DNA from: Amycolatopsis sp. EV170708-02-1
Lineage (GTDB): Bacteria > Actinomycetota > Actinomycetes > Mycobacteriales > Pseudonocardiaceae
Direction: 5' to 3'
Length of the DNA stretch: 64,000 nucleotides
NCBI RefSeq assembly: GCF_022479115.1
Contig: NZ_CP092497.1
Location: 2,542,001 to 2,606,000, forward strand
Shown here: one piece after another, positions 1-7,594 of the stretch
Layout of the letters: each line of letters starts with the position of its first letter
Position numbering within the stretch: position 1 is the stretch's first letter
Translations under genes and position numbers: made by a program
Notes under the pieces: generated by a model
Databases searched by the model: none
Seen by the model: the letters and a program-made list of their open reading frames with translations, nothing else
What the model was told of the DNA's origin: nothing

Positions 1-589
1 CGAAGCTGACCCGGCCGATGCGGTGCAGCTTCTGCTGCAGATCCGCGGCGACGAACGCGCTCGCACCCACGCCGTAGACGTCCACGCGGCCCGCTCCGGC
101 CACGATGTCGATCACGCGCTGTAGCGACGGGACGTCGAGCTGGTCGGCTGTCTCCTCCACGGCGCGCGCGTCCGCGAAGCTGACCTTGCCGATCACCGCG
201 GCCAGGTCGTCCTCCGGCCCGATCTCGCCGCCGAGATTGCGGGTCGACCGTGCCTCGGACCGGGCGGTGTCGGCCGCCAGAGCGATCCTGAGCTGCGGAT
301 ATCCGCCGACGCCGACCGCCTTGCAGAACCGCGTGACGGTGGTTTCGCTGGTGTTCGCCGCGAGCGCGACCTCGGTGATGCTGCGCCGCGCGACCTGCGC
401 GGGGTCGTCGAGGACGACCTTCGCGACGCGCTGCTCGGCCCGGGCGAGCCCGGGCAGGAGGGAGCGAATCCGGACGAGCGGGCTCGCGTCAGCGTCCCGT
501 GTCGGCTGCGCCGGCACGGCCTCGGACGGTGCGGCCGCGATTACGGATTCGGTATCGCCCACCGTGGGAAAGTTACTAACCGTTGGCAT
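1..589 (-). CDS. MurR/RpiR-family transcriptional regulator (C-terminus cut by window edge)
   Basis: The first 196 residues are visible. An RpiR-type helix-turn-helix domain spans roughly residues 38-115, with the typical ITEVALAANTSETTVTRFCK stretch at 71-90. A SIS sugar-phosphate-binding domain begins near residue 155 (VYGVGASA at 171-178). Members of this family sense sugar phosphates; MurR of other bacteria senses MurNAc-6-phosphate. It lies 210 bp downstream of nagZ-namZ-hydrolase on the same strand, so a role in controlling peptidoglycan recycling is inferred. The ATG at 589 has no clear ribosome site, but a TAGCCT -10-like box (598-603) lies 8 nt upstream, which suggests a leaderless or near-leaderless mRNA. 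An in-frame GTG lies further upstream. The effector is not shown by the sequence. Confidence 0.85.
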   Translation of the reverse strand, partial: MPTVSNFPTVGDTESVIAAAPSEAVPAQPTRDADASPLVRIRSLLPGLARAEQRVAKVVLDDPAQVARRSITEVALAANTSETTVTRFCKAVGVGGYPQLRIALAADTARSEARSTRNLGGEIGPEDDLAAVIGKVSFADARAVEETADQLDVPSLQRVIDIVAGAGRVDVYGVGASAFVAADLQQKLHRIGRVSF

Positions 590-680
590 CTGCGACAAGG
601 CTACCCACACCCTTCGGGAAGATCGCAACCTATCCGTGTCTGCGGATTCGATTTGCGATTAATCGTTGACCAGAAAGTCG

Positions 681-722
681 CTAACCAGGTCGAGGCCGTT
701 AACGAGGTCGAGCTAACGACTT
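681..722. promoter_or_regulatory. TAAC-repeat cluster upstream of the MurR/RpiR gene (candidate operator)
   Basis: Three TAAC units followed by related sequence start at 682, 700 and 714; the first two share TAACnAGGTCGAG. Another TAAC lies close to the start codon (near 576). The 590-799 spacer is clearly more AT-rich than its surroundings and otherwise carries no gene. An operator role for the regulator is inference from position only. Confidence 0.35.
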
Positions 723-799
723 GGCAACTTAGTGTCGCGACGCAAGGGGCTGTGTCCCGGTCAACGGGGCGGTCCGGTCAGCACATCGGAGCCGATTGG

Positions 800-2575
800 C
801 TACCTAGTGCTCAACTTCCAGCCGGTAGCGACGAAAGTAGGGGGATTATGCTCACTGTCCAGCAGTATGCGGCCGCGTTCAGTGACTTTCACACCGTCCA
901 AGGAAATTCCCCGTCCGGTGTAACGGGCATCGGTCGTGTAACGCCAGCGGAGGGTGATTTGTGAGCTTTGCGACACCTCGGCGGCGGCCCGCCACCAAGC
1001 GCGATGTCCGTGCCCGCCGAGCCCGGTCTGCTCCCCGGCGGGAGCACCTGGTCCGGACGCACGCAGGGTAATCGATTTCCAGGTGGCTCCGCCGTCGGTA
1101 CTTATTTCCAGGAACAGCGAATCCGAGGGCCCTTCGGTGTCCACGAAGGTGTCGAAAGAGACCTTCAGCGGCCCACCGCGCGTCTGTAACGGCGGAGTCG
1201 TGAGCGTGGCCGTGGAGACGTCCCCGGCGCCGCTGAACCACGCGTCGCGGCCGCGCGCCGGGCGGACGGCCATCGCCTTCGCGAGCGAACTCGCCCACGT
1301 CTCCCTGGCGAGGTTGATCGAGCCCCAGCTCCGCGTCGGGTGCACGCGGTTGGTGAGCAGGATCGCGAACGACCGCGACAGCGGATCGATCACCAGCGAG
1401 GTCCCGGTGAAGCCGGTGTGCCCGGCCGTCGAGGGCGCCGACAGCGCGCCCATGTACCAAGGCTGGTCGAGTTCGAAGCCGAGCCCGTGCGCGTTGTCGG
1501 GGAACTTGTGGTTGTAGTTCGTCAGCATCGCTCGCACGGTCTCCTCACGCAGGATCCGGTGGCCGCGGTACGCGCCGCCGTTGAGGATCGTCTGCGCCAG
1601 CACCGCCATGTCGGGGGCCGTGGAGAACACGCCCGCGTGCCCGGCGACGCCGCCCAAGGACCAGGCGTTCTCGTCGTGCACTTCGCCGCGTACGAGCCCC
1701 CGAGGAGGCTTCGCGGCGTACTCGGTCGCCGCGACCCTGGCGAGTTTCGACGCCAGCGGGTTGTACCCGGTGTCGGCCAGCCCCAGCGGGGCGGCGATGC
1801 GATCCTGGACCACCTTGTCCAGCGGCGCGCCGGCCACCTTCTCGACCAGGAAACCGAGCGTCAGCAGATTGATGTCGGAGTAGAGGTACGTGCTGCCCGG
1901 CGCGTTCTTCAGCGGGCTGTCGAGGACGGCCTTCCGGCGGGACGGGATGTCCGGGTAGCCCTCCCACAGCGACGGGAGCGGTGTCGCGGCGAAGCCGGAG
2001 ACGTGGGTGAGCAGCTGCTGGACGGTGACGGCCTCCTTGCCGTTCACGCCGAATTCCGGCAGGTACCGCACCACCGGCGCCGAGATGTCCAGCTTGCCCG
2101 CCTCGGCCAGCTGCATCACCGCGATGGAGGTGAACAGCTTCGAGATCGAGGCCATGTCGAAGATGGTGTCCGCGCGCATCGGCACCTGCTGCTCGGGCGG
2201 CAGTTCCGTGCCCTTGGCGTCGGCGTAGCGGACCGCGCCGCCGACGGCCTGGCGCTCGACGATCACGCCGTCGTGCGCGAGCAGGCCGACCGCTCCGGAG
2301 AAATGCGGATGCCCGGTGACGTCCGGTTTCGTCCAGCTCTCGATGAACCGCTCGGCCGCCTTGATCGGCTCCGGGTCGAGGCCGACGTCGGAGGGCGCGC
2401 CGTCGCGCAGCACGGTGGACGCGGGCGCGAAGCCGCCGCGCGGCTTGTCGAACCGGCCGGCCGCGCCGTCTCCCTGTTGTCCGGTACCCGGAATCGCCTG
2501 TGCTCCCGCCGTCGACAGCGTGGTCGCCGCGACCAGTACGGAGACGGCCGCGATCAGGATCTTCCTAACACGCAA
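800..2575 (-). CDS. Secreted beta-lactamase-fold serine hydrolase with C-terminal beta-sandwich domain (AmiE-like)
   Basis: Secreted penicillin-binding/class C beta-lactamase-fold enzyme of 591 residues. It has a signal peptide (residues 1-28), a catalytic SISK box (Ser143-Lys146), a YSD second box and an HTG third box near residue 385. About 130 C-terminal residues form an extra domain resembling the immune inhibitor A/MAM-like beta-sandwich (EISTDGGATWKS), not a usual part of the catalytic fold. In Bacillus subtilis the gene beside nagZ and namZ (ybbE, amiE) encodes a muramyl-peptide amidase of this fold, so removal of stem peptides from muropeptides is likely. An esterase or DD-peptidase activity is the alternative. 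The TTG start at 2575 is chosen because GAGAGGA sits 6-7 nt upstream and the signal peptide follows directly; it lies 11 nt after the namZ stop. Confidence 0.85.
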   Translation of the reverse strand: MRVRKILIAAVSVLVAATTLSTAGAQAIPGTGQQGDGAAGRFDKPRGGFAPASTVLRDGAPSDVGLDPEPIKAAERFIESWTKPDVTGHPHFSGAVGLLAHDGVIVERQAVGGAVRYADAKGTELPPEQQVPMRADTIFDMASISKLFTSIAVMQLAEAGKLDISAPVVRYLPEFGVNGKEAVTVQQLLTHVSGFAATPLPSLWEGYPDIPSRRKAVLDSPLKNAPGSTYLYSDINLLTLGFLVEKVAGAPLDKVVQDRIAAPLGLADTGYNPLASKLARVAATEYAAKPPRGLVRGEVHDENAWSLGGVAGHAGVFSTAPDMAVLAQTILNGGAYRGHRILREETVRAMLTNYNHKFPDNAHGLGFELDQPWYMGALSAPSTAGHTGFTGTSLVIDPLSRSFAILLTNRVHPTRSWGSINLARETWASSLAKAMAVRPARGRDAWFSGAGDVSTATLTTPPLQTRGGPLKVSFDTFVDTEGPSDSLFLEISTDGGATWKSITLRASGPGAPAGEQTGLGGHGHRAWWRAAAEVSQSSQITLRWRYTTDARYTGRGISLDGVKVTERGRILLDSEHNPPTFVATGWKLSTR

Positions 2576-2586
2576 GGTCGTTCCTC

Positions 2587-3855
2587 TCAGCGGTAGATGA
2601 GATGGCGGCGGCGTTTCCGGTCGAACTCGGCCAGTTCGGCCTGCCAGGACCCGACGATCTCGTCCGCTCCGGCGCCCTTGTCGATCATCGTGCGCAGCCT
2701 GTCGGAGCCGGAGAGCTTGTCGAGGAAGTTGTCGGGGCGCCACTTGAACTTGTCCGGGTGCACCTGTTTCGCGGTGACGAACATGGTGACCGCGGTGCGG
2801 ATGGCGTCGAACGCCCGCGGGTCCGTGATGGTCACCTGCACGCCGCCGCAGGGCTCGTTGACGAACTTGCCGAACGTCGGCACGAAGTACGCCTCACGGA
2901 ACTTCACCCCGGGAAGCCGTAGCTCGCCGAGCTTCTCGCGCCAGCGCCAGTCGAGGCCCGGCGCGCCGATGATCTCGAACGGCCTCGTGGTGCCCCGGCC
3001 TTCGGAGAAGACGGTGCCCTCGAACATCCCGGTGCCGGGATAGACGAGCGCGGTGTCCGGCGTCGGCATGTTCGGGCTCGGCGGGACCCAGGTCAGCCCG
3101 GTGCGGGCGAAGAGCTGATCGCGGCGCCAGTCCCGCACTTCGACGATTTCGAGCTTGCCCGGCGTGACCCCCTCGGCGGGCAGGAACTCGGCCGCGAAGA
3201 ACCGCGCGAGCTCGCCGACGGTCATGCCGTGCTGCTGCACGATCGGCTTCCGGCCGACCCCCGAGGCGAACGCCGGGTTCAGCATCGGCCCGGCGGCCTT
3301 GCCGCCCAGCGGATTCGGCCGGTCCAGCACGACGACCGCCGCGCCGACCTTCGCCGCCGCGACCATCGCCGTGTACAGCGACCAGATGTAGGTGTAGAAC
3401 CGTGCGCCGACGTCGGCGATGTCGAAGACGACGGTGTCGACGCCCGCCTTCGTGAACATCCCGGCGAGCTTCGTCGCGTCGGCGCCGTACGCGTCGTAGA
3501 CGGGCACGCCGGTGCGCGGATCGGTGTAGTCGCCCTCGGAACCGCCTGCCTGCGCGCTGCCGCGGAAACCGTGCTCCGGCCCGAACGCGGCGAGCGGCCG
3601 GACGCCGGCGGCGACCATCGAGTCGACGATGTGGTCGCCGCTCGCCAGGACACCCGTCGGATTCGACAGCACGCCGAGCTTGCGGCCGGACAGCGGCGCC
3701 CAGCCCTTGGCGGCGAGCACGTCCGCGCCGGTGCGGGTGAGCGGGGGACCTTTGCTACCACTTTCCGGCTGGGCCCCCGCGACAGAGGACCCGGCCGTCA
3801 GCGCGGGGACCGCGAGCGCGCCGGTGGCGAGGAAGTGGCGGCGGTTGAGGTTCAC
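2587..3855 (-). CDS. namZ: Exo-beta-N-acetylmuramidase NamZ (DUF1343, GH171)
   Basis: DUF1343 protein of 422 residues. B. subtilis NamZ (YbbC) of this family removes terminal MurNAc from peptidoglycan chains. Family motifs seen are GPEHGFRG, PPSPNMPTPDTALVYPGTGM and FSEGRGTTRPFE. The N-terminus is a twin-arginine signal (NRRHFLATGALAVPAL), so it is probably exported folded. The GTG start at 3855 overlaps the nagZ stop as GTGA, indicating translational coupling. Together with nagZ it would dismantle glycan strands into GlcNAc and MurNAc outside the membrane. Family assignment is firm; substrate specificity is inferred from the family and the operon. Confidence 0.9.
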   Translation of the reverse strand: MNLNRRHFLATGALAVPALTAGSSVAGAQPESGSKGPPLTRTGADVLAAKGWAPLSGRKLGVLSNPTGVLASGDHIVDSMVAAGVRPLAAFGPEHGFRGSAQAGGSEGDYTDPRTGVPVYDAYGADATKLAGMFTKAGVDTVVFDIADVGARFYTYIWSLYTAMVAAAKVGAAVVVLDRPNPLGGKAAGPMLNPAFASGVGRKPIVQQHGMTVGELARFFAAEFLPAEGVTPGKLEIVEVRDWRRDQLFARTGLTWVPPSPNMPTPDTALVYPGTGMFEGTVFSEGRGTTRPFEIIGAPGLDWRWREKLGELRLPGVKFREAYFVPTFGKFVNEPCGGVQVTITDPRAFDAIRTAVTMFVTAKQVHPDKFKWRPDNFLDKLSGSDRLRTMIDKGAGADEIVGSWQAELAEFDRKRRRHLIYR

Positions 3856-5657
3856 CAGGTCAGCCCGTGGCCGAAGGGGTACTTCACCGTGCCCACGTCC
3901 TTGCCCGCGGGGACGTCCACCGGCAGCTTGCCCTGCGGCGTCACCTTCCCGAGGATCACCTTCGCCAGCGCTTCGAGCGAAGGCGTGATGTAGCCGTACG
4001 TGGCGAGCCATGTCTTGATCGGGTTCTCGTAGCCGGCGTCGTAGGGGATCTGGGCGGCGACCGCGACGACGGGCTTCCCGGTGTCGGCCAGCGCCTGCAA
4101 CAGCTTGCCCTGCAACGGATACGTGCCCACGTTGTTGGTCAGCACGACGACGAGGTCGACGTTCTTCGCCGCCGCGACGGCCTGCGAGATCTGCGCGTCG
4201 GTCGGCGTCTGCCCGGTCTGCACCGCGGTCGCCTGCGTGCCGTGCGCGGTGAGCTTCGCGGCCAGCGACGCCGTCGTGCTCACGCCCCAGCCGGTCACGA
4301 GCGTCTTCGCGGGCTGCTGCTTGAGCGGAAGGACGCCGCCGTCGTTGCGGATCGCGGTGACCGACCGGTCGGCGATGCCCTGCGCGGTCGCGAGGTTGGC
4401 CGGGACACCGACCTTCGACATCACCTTCGCCGGGTCGACGAACGGCGAGGTCAGGATGCCGCGGTTCAGTTTGAGCTTCAGTACCCGCAGGACGCTCTCG
4501 TCGATGCGCCGCTCGGTCAGCTCGCCCTTGCGGACGGCGTCGAGCACCGAGTTGATCGCGAGTTCGAGGTTCACCGGCATGAGCAGCTGGTCGATGCCCG
4601 CCTTCAGGGCCAGCACCGGGATTTCCGCGTCGGTGTGCATCTCGCGCACCGCGTCCATCGAGAGGGAGTCGGTGACGACGACGCCGCGGTATCCGAGCTC
4701 TTCGCGCAGCTTGCCGGTGAGGATCGGCTTTGACAGCGTGGCGGGCTCGCCCGACGGGTCGAGGCTGGGGAACTGGATGTGCGCGCTCATGATCGAGTCG
4801 ATGCCCGCCTTGATGGCGGCCTTGAACGGCGGCACGTCGGTCTCGCGCCAGCTGGCCTCGCTCCGGTCGATCCGGGGCAGTTCGTGGTGACTGTCGGTGG
4901 CCGCGTCGCCGTGGCCGGGGAAGTGCTTCGCGGCGGCGGACACCGTCTCGGAGCGCCGCCCGGAGTTCTGGAAGCCCCTGACCTGGGCTTCGACGAACTG
5001 GCTCGCCAGCTCCGGGCGGCCGGAGAAGGAACGGACGCCGATCACCGGGTTCGCCGGGTTCGAGTTCACGTCGGCGTCGGGGGCGAAATCCTGGTTGATG
5101 CCGACGGCGCGCAGCTCGTGCCCGAGGATCCGGGCGGCGTCCTGCGCGGCCTTGGTGTCACGACCGGCCGAGATCGCCATCGCGTTCGGAAGCTCCGTGG
5201 CGGGGGCACCCATCCGGGTGACCGTGCCGCCTTCCTGGTCGGTCGCGATCTGCAGCGGGATGCGGGCGCCGCTGCGGAGGGCGGCGCGCTGGAGGCCGTT
5301 CGACAGCTTGGCGACCTGCACCGGGTCGTCGAAGTTGTCGCGGCTGTCGTTGTTGAAGTAGATGACGCCGCCCAGGTGGTACTTCTCGATCACCTGCGCG
5401 GGGGTGTCCACGCCGAAGTCGGCCTTGTTCTTGGCGTTGACCTCGTCGGCCGATTTCCCGTTCACCCACGTGACGAAGAGCTGCCCGACCTTCTGCTCCA
5501 GGGTCAACCCGCGCAGCGTCCGCTGCGCCTCCGCGTCGGCCGTCACCGGCTGCGCGGTCGCCGGAACACCTGCGACACCCAGGGCGAGCAGGCCCGCGAG
5601 GGGCAGGGCGAGCGCATGGATCCTCCGATGACGGGCGTGCGCGATTCGGGTCGTCAC
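3852..5657 (-). CDS. nagZ: Beta-N-acetylglucosaminidase NagZ (GH3), exported
   Basis: GH3 enzyme of 601 residues. It carries the NagZ signature KHFPGHG (244-250) followed by DSHH (255-258), holding the catalytic Asp-His dyad, and the nucleophile Asp330 in VVVTDSLSM. A C-terminal GH3 domain makes it a long, two-domain enzyme like Bacillus YbbD rather than the short cytoplasmic E. coli type. A signal peptide (LALPLAGLLALG, cleavage near residue 36) indicates export. It is the first gene of the recycling operon. The GTG start at 5657 has GGGAGG about 6 nt upstream. It removes non-reducing GlcNAc from wall fragments, leaving substrate for NamZ. Confidence 0.93.
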   Translation of the reverse strand: MTTRIAHARHRRIHALALPLAGLLALGVAGVPATAQPVTADAEAQRTLRGLTLEQKVGQLFVTWVNGKSADEVNAKNKADFGVDTPAQVIEKYHLGGVIYFNNDSRDNFDDPVQVAKLSNGLQRAALRSGARIPLQIATDQEGGTVTRMGAPATELPNAMAISAGRDTKAAQDAARILGHELRAVGINQDFAPDADVNSNPANPVIGVRSFSGRPELASQFVEAQVRGFQNSGRRSETVSAAAKHFPGHGDAATDSHHELPRIDRSEASWRETDVPPFKAAIKAGIDSIMSAHIQFPSLDPSGEPATLSKPILTGKLREELGYRGVVVTDSLSMDAVREMHTDAEIPVLALKAGIDQLLMPVNLELAINSVLDAVRKGELTERRIDESVLRVLKLKLNRGILTSPFVDPAKVMSKVGVPANLATAQGIADRSVTAIRNDGGVLPLKQQPAKTLVTGWGVSTTASLAAKLTAHGTQATAVQTGQTPTDAQISQAVAAAKNVDLVVVLTNNVGTYPLQGKLLQALADTGKPVVAVAAQIPYDAGYENPIKTWLATYGYITPSLEALAKVILGKVTPQGKLPVDVPAGKDVGTVKYPFGHGLTW

Positions 5658-5834
5658 CTCAAGCCTCCCAGATTCGTGCCTGACTCTCAGATGGAAAGAA
5701 GTCCACCTGGAAGCACTGATATCCGGAAGCTACCCACGAGCACTTTGCTTGTCCATCGGCCACCCGCACGAACGGTCCGTTCATACACAAAGGGACGCGA
5801 AGGGGCCTGTCACGCTTGAAAACGTGGGCAAAAC

Positions 5835-5877
5835 ACTGGCGGCGCCCGTCGGCTAGAAGCCGGCGGGCGCCGCCAGT
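5835..5877 (-). terminator. Strong 20-bp stem hairpin, likely terminator
   Basis: Arms 5835-5854 and 5858-5877 pair over 20 bp with one G-T mismatch and a 3-nt loop. On the minus strand the stem is followed by GTTTTG and later TTTT. It is therefore best read as the terminator of minus-strand transcription arriving from the HAD gene region. Confidence 0.7.
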
Positions 5878-6233
5878 CAGTGCGGACCACTCGGGCGACC
5901 AAGCGTGCAACTCTGGTCGTACCTTCATGGACTCGGCGTCCGGCGTCCCGGTACGCAGTCCCTAGACGACGAGCCTCCCGCGGCGCGCTGCGCGTGGGTA
6001 CCCGGTGTCCGCACACGGAGATTCGCCGGGGTGGAACAGGCTTCTCTTCTACCTGTTCCCTGGCCGACCGAACGTCCGCACCTACTTTCTACGCCGTGAG
6101 CCGGGTCACTTCAAGTGCGCAGACGGGTGCACCGGTACAGAGGCTCGATCTAGTGACACGGGCACCCTCCGCGACGGACAATTCGCGGCTCTGACTGCGA
6201 AAACCGGCTGGGTACCGCCGTGTGGGTGTGCGC
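5878..6233. other. 356-bp non-coding spacer between HAD gene and terminator
   Basis: No convincing coding sequence, tRNA or known RNA family was recognised. It contains an 8-bp perfect inverted repeat GGAACAGG/CCTGTTCC (6033-6040 and 6052-6059). It lies between the HAD stop codon and the strong hairpin, so it is either a long 3' UTR or an unrecognised minus-strand RNA. The nagZ promoter must lie in 5658-5834; no clear -35/-10 pair was seen there. Confidence 0.4.
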
Positions 6234-7031
6234 TCAGCGAGTGCGTTTGCGGCGGTTGTAGCCGTACCAGGTCGCCCCCGCCGCGAAGGCGCCGAGCGCC
6301 ACCAGGCCGGCGGACCGCGCCGGGATCCGGGTCCGCAGCGACATCGGATGCTCGAAGGCGAGGATCTCCCAGCCCTGTTCCGTCGCGTGCTTGCGCAGGA
6401 CGCGGTCGGGGTTGACCGCGTGCGGCCGTCCGACGACCTCGAGGAGCGGGATGTCGGTGCTCGAGTCGGTGTACGCGTGGCACTGGGTGAGGTCGTAGCC
6501 GTACGTCGCCGCGAGCTGCTTCGCGGCGACGGCCTTGTTCTCGCCGTAGCAATAGAAATCGACTTCGCCCGAGTAGCGGCCGTCCACGATCTGCATCCGT
6601 GTGGCCACGCTGCGCGTCGCGCCGAGCATTTCGGCGACCGGCGCGACGACCTCCTCGCCCGTCGCCGACAGGACCACGACGTCGTGTCCGTCCGCGCGAT
6701 GGGACGAGATCAGTTCCGCGGCCTCCGCGTACACGAGCGGATCGACGACGTCGTGCAGTGTTTCGCGGACGATCGCGGACACCTGCGCGACGTCCCATCC
6801 GGTGCACAGCGCGGAAACCTCGGCACGCATCCGCTCGGTCTTCGCCGCGTCCGCGCCCGCGAGGGAGAAGACGAGCTGGGCGTACGCACTGCGAAGGGCG
6901 GCTCGGCGGTTGATCAGGCCTTCGCGCAAAAGCGGCTTACTGAAGGCCAGGGCGCTCGATGACGCGATGATCGTCTTGTCGAGATCGAAGAACGCCGCGA
7001 CCTGGCTCGGCGTCGTGCTGGGTCGGTCCAC
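6234..7031 (-). CDS. HAD-IB family phosphatase (SerB/CicA-like, Rv3661 orthologue)
   Basis: HAD superfamily subclass IB phosphatase of 265 residues. Motif I is FDLDKTI (residues 15-21; nucleophile and acid Asp), motif II is VVLSATG, and the loop motif AYTDSSTDIPLLEVVG supplies the magnesium-binding acidic pair. A short C-terminal hydrophobic segment (LVALGAFAAGATWYGY) followed by RRKR suggests a membrane anchor. It is the counterpart of Rv3661, which also stands next to the 6C RNA and ssd. The substrate is unknown; phosphoserine-like or lysophospholipid phosphates are typical for the family. The GTG at 7031 has no ribosome site, but TATCCT (7038-7043) lies 6 nt upstream, so the mRNA is probably leaderless. 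Confidence 0.88.
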   Translation of the reverse strand: MDRPSTTPSQVAAFFDLDKTIIASSSALAFSKPLLREGLINRRAALRSAYAQLVFSLAGADAAKTERMRAEVSALCTGWDVAQVSAIVRETLHDVVDPLVYAEAAELISSHRADGHDVVVLSATGEEVVAPVAEMLGATRSVATRMQIVDGRYSGEVDFYCYGENKAVAAKQLAATYGYDLTQCHAYTDSSTDIPLLEVVGRPHAVNPDRVLRKHATEQGWEILAFEHPMSLRTRIPARSAGLVALGAFAAGATWYGYNRRKRTR

Positions 7032-7201
7032 TCGCCAAGGATAGGAGAGCCGGGCGGCCGGGCGCCCGTTGGTCGACCACGATCGGGATACGACGGTGGA
7101 AAATTCACGACCGCGTACCCGGTCCGGCGCGTCGTGCCGTTATCGAATTGTGGGTACCGGCGCCGCCCGCAACGGGCCGGTATCGGAGTTACAGTGAGAT
7201 T

Positions 7202-7298
7202 GCCCGGTGTCGCACCGGGCCCAGGTTCAGTCCGACCCCCGGGGCTGAACCCCAGGCGGCCCTCGTCCCTCCCCCCTGGCGAGGGCCGCCTCCTATTT
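7202..7298 (+). ncRNA. 6C small RNA
   Basis: Two GC-rich hairpins each carry a C-run in the loop, the defining feature of the actinobacterial 6C RNA. Hairpin 7224-7251 has CCCCC in the loop; hairpin 7255-7290 has an 11-bp stem with CCCCCC in the loop. The second stem is followed by TCCTATTT, a terminator-like tail. A third small hairpin (7202-7220) opens the transcript. A TACAGT -10-like box lies at 7190-7195. The position between the HAD gene and ssd is the same as for the M. tuberculosis 6C RNA (B11). In mycobacteria this RNA acts on other mRNAs through its C-rich loops; targets here are unknown. Confidence 0.88.
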
Positions 7299-7453
7299 CC
7301 CCGTCGTGCCAATGGTTCAGACCTAGTCGGCCGCGGAAACCTATTCAGGGCAAGGTCGAATCGCCCGTAGTTCGTTAACTTTCCTTTCTCTCAAGGGTTT
7401 CCTGTGTCCAGCAGGGCTCCGCATCCCATAGCGGAGGGGACCGACAGAAATCG

Positions 7454-7471
7454 CGGGAAACCGGTTTCCCG
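7454..7471. promoter_or_regulatory. 18-bp perfect palindrome upstream of ssd
   Basis: CGGGAAACCGGTTTCCCG is perfectly self-complementary and lies 124 bp upstream of the ssd start, just before two DnaA boxes. It looks like a dimeric repressor site. The protein that binds it is not known. Confidence 0.5.
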
Positions 7472-7479
7472 AGGCGGAG

Positions 7480-7506
7480 TTGTCCACAACACCCCGGTTG
7501 TCCACA
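7480..7506 (+). promoter_or_regulatory. Two direct DnaA boxes upstream of ssd
   Basis: TTGTCCACA occurs at 7480-7488 and again at 7498-7506, 18 bp apart and in the same orientation. This is the preferred DnaA box of high-GC actinobacteria. No dnaA/dnaN genes are nearby, so this is not read as the replication origin. Control of the ssd/tad operon or DnaA titration are possible. Confidence 0.55.
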
Positions 7507-7594
7507 GGCGGGACGGAATGGCGTTGTGCGCGGTGGGGAAGTGGCGCGACCGTGGAAGTCGTCACCCGAGTCCGACCGAATCACTGGGGGAGTC

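Noticed and set aside
5659..5928. An 89-codon minus-strand open frame upstream of nagZ
   Set aside because: It runs through the 20-bp terminator hairpin, shows no third-position GC bias and has no ribosome site.
7480..7506. DnaA boxes as a replication origin
   Set aside because: Only two boxes here and two at 34310-34339; no dnaA/dnaN/gyr genes and no AT-rich unwinding element. Regulatory or titration sites fit better.
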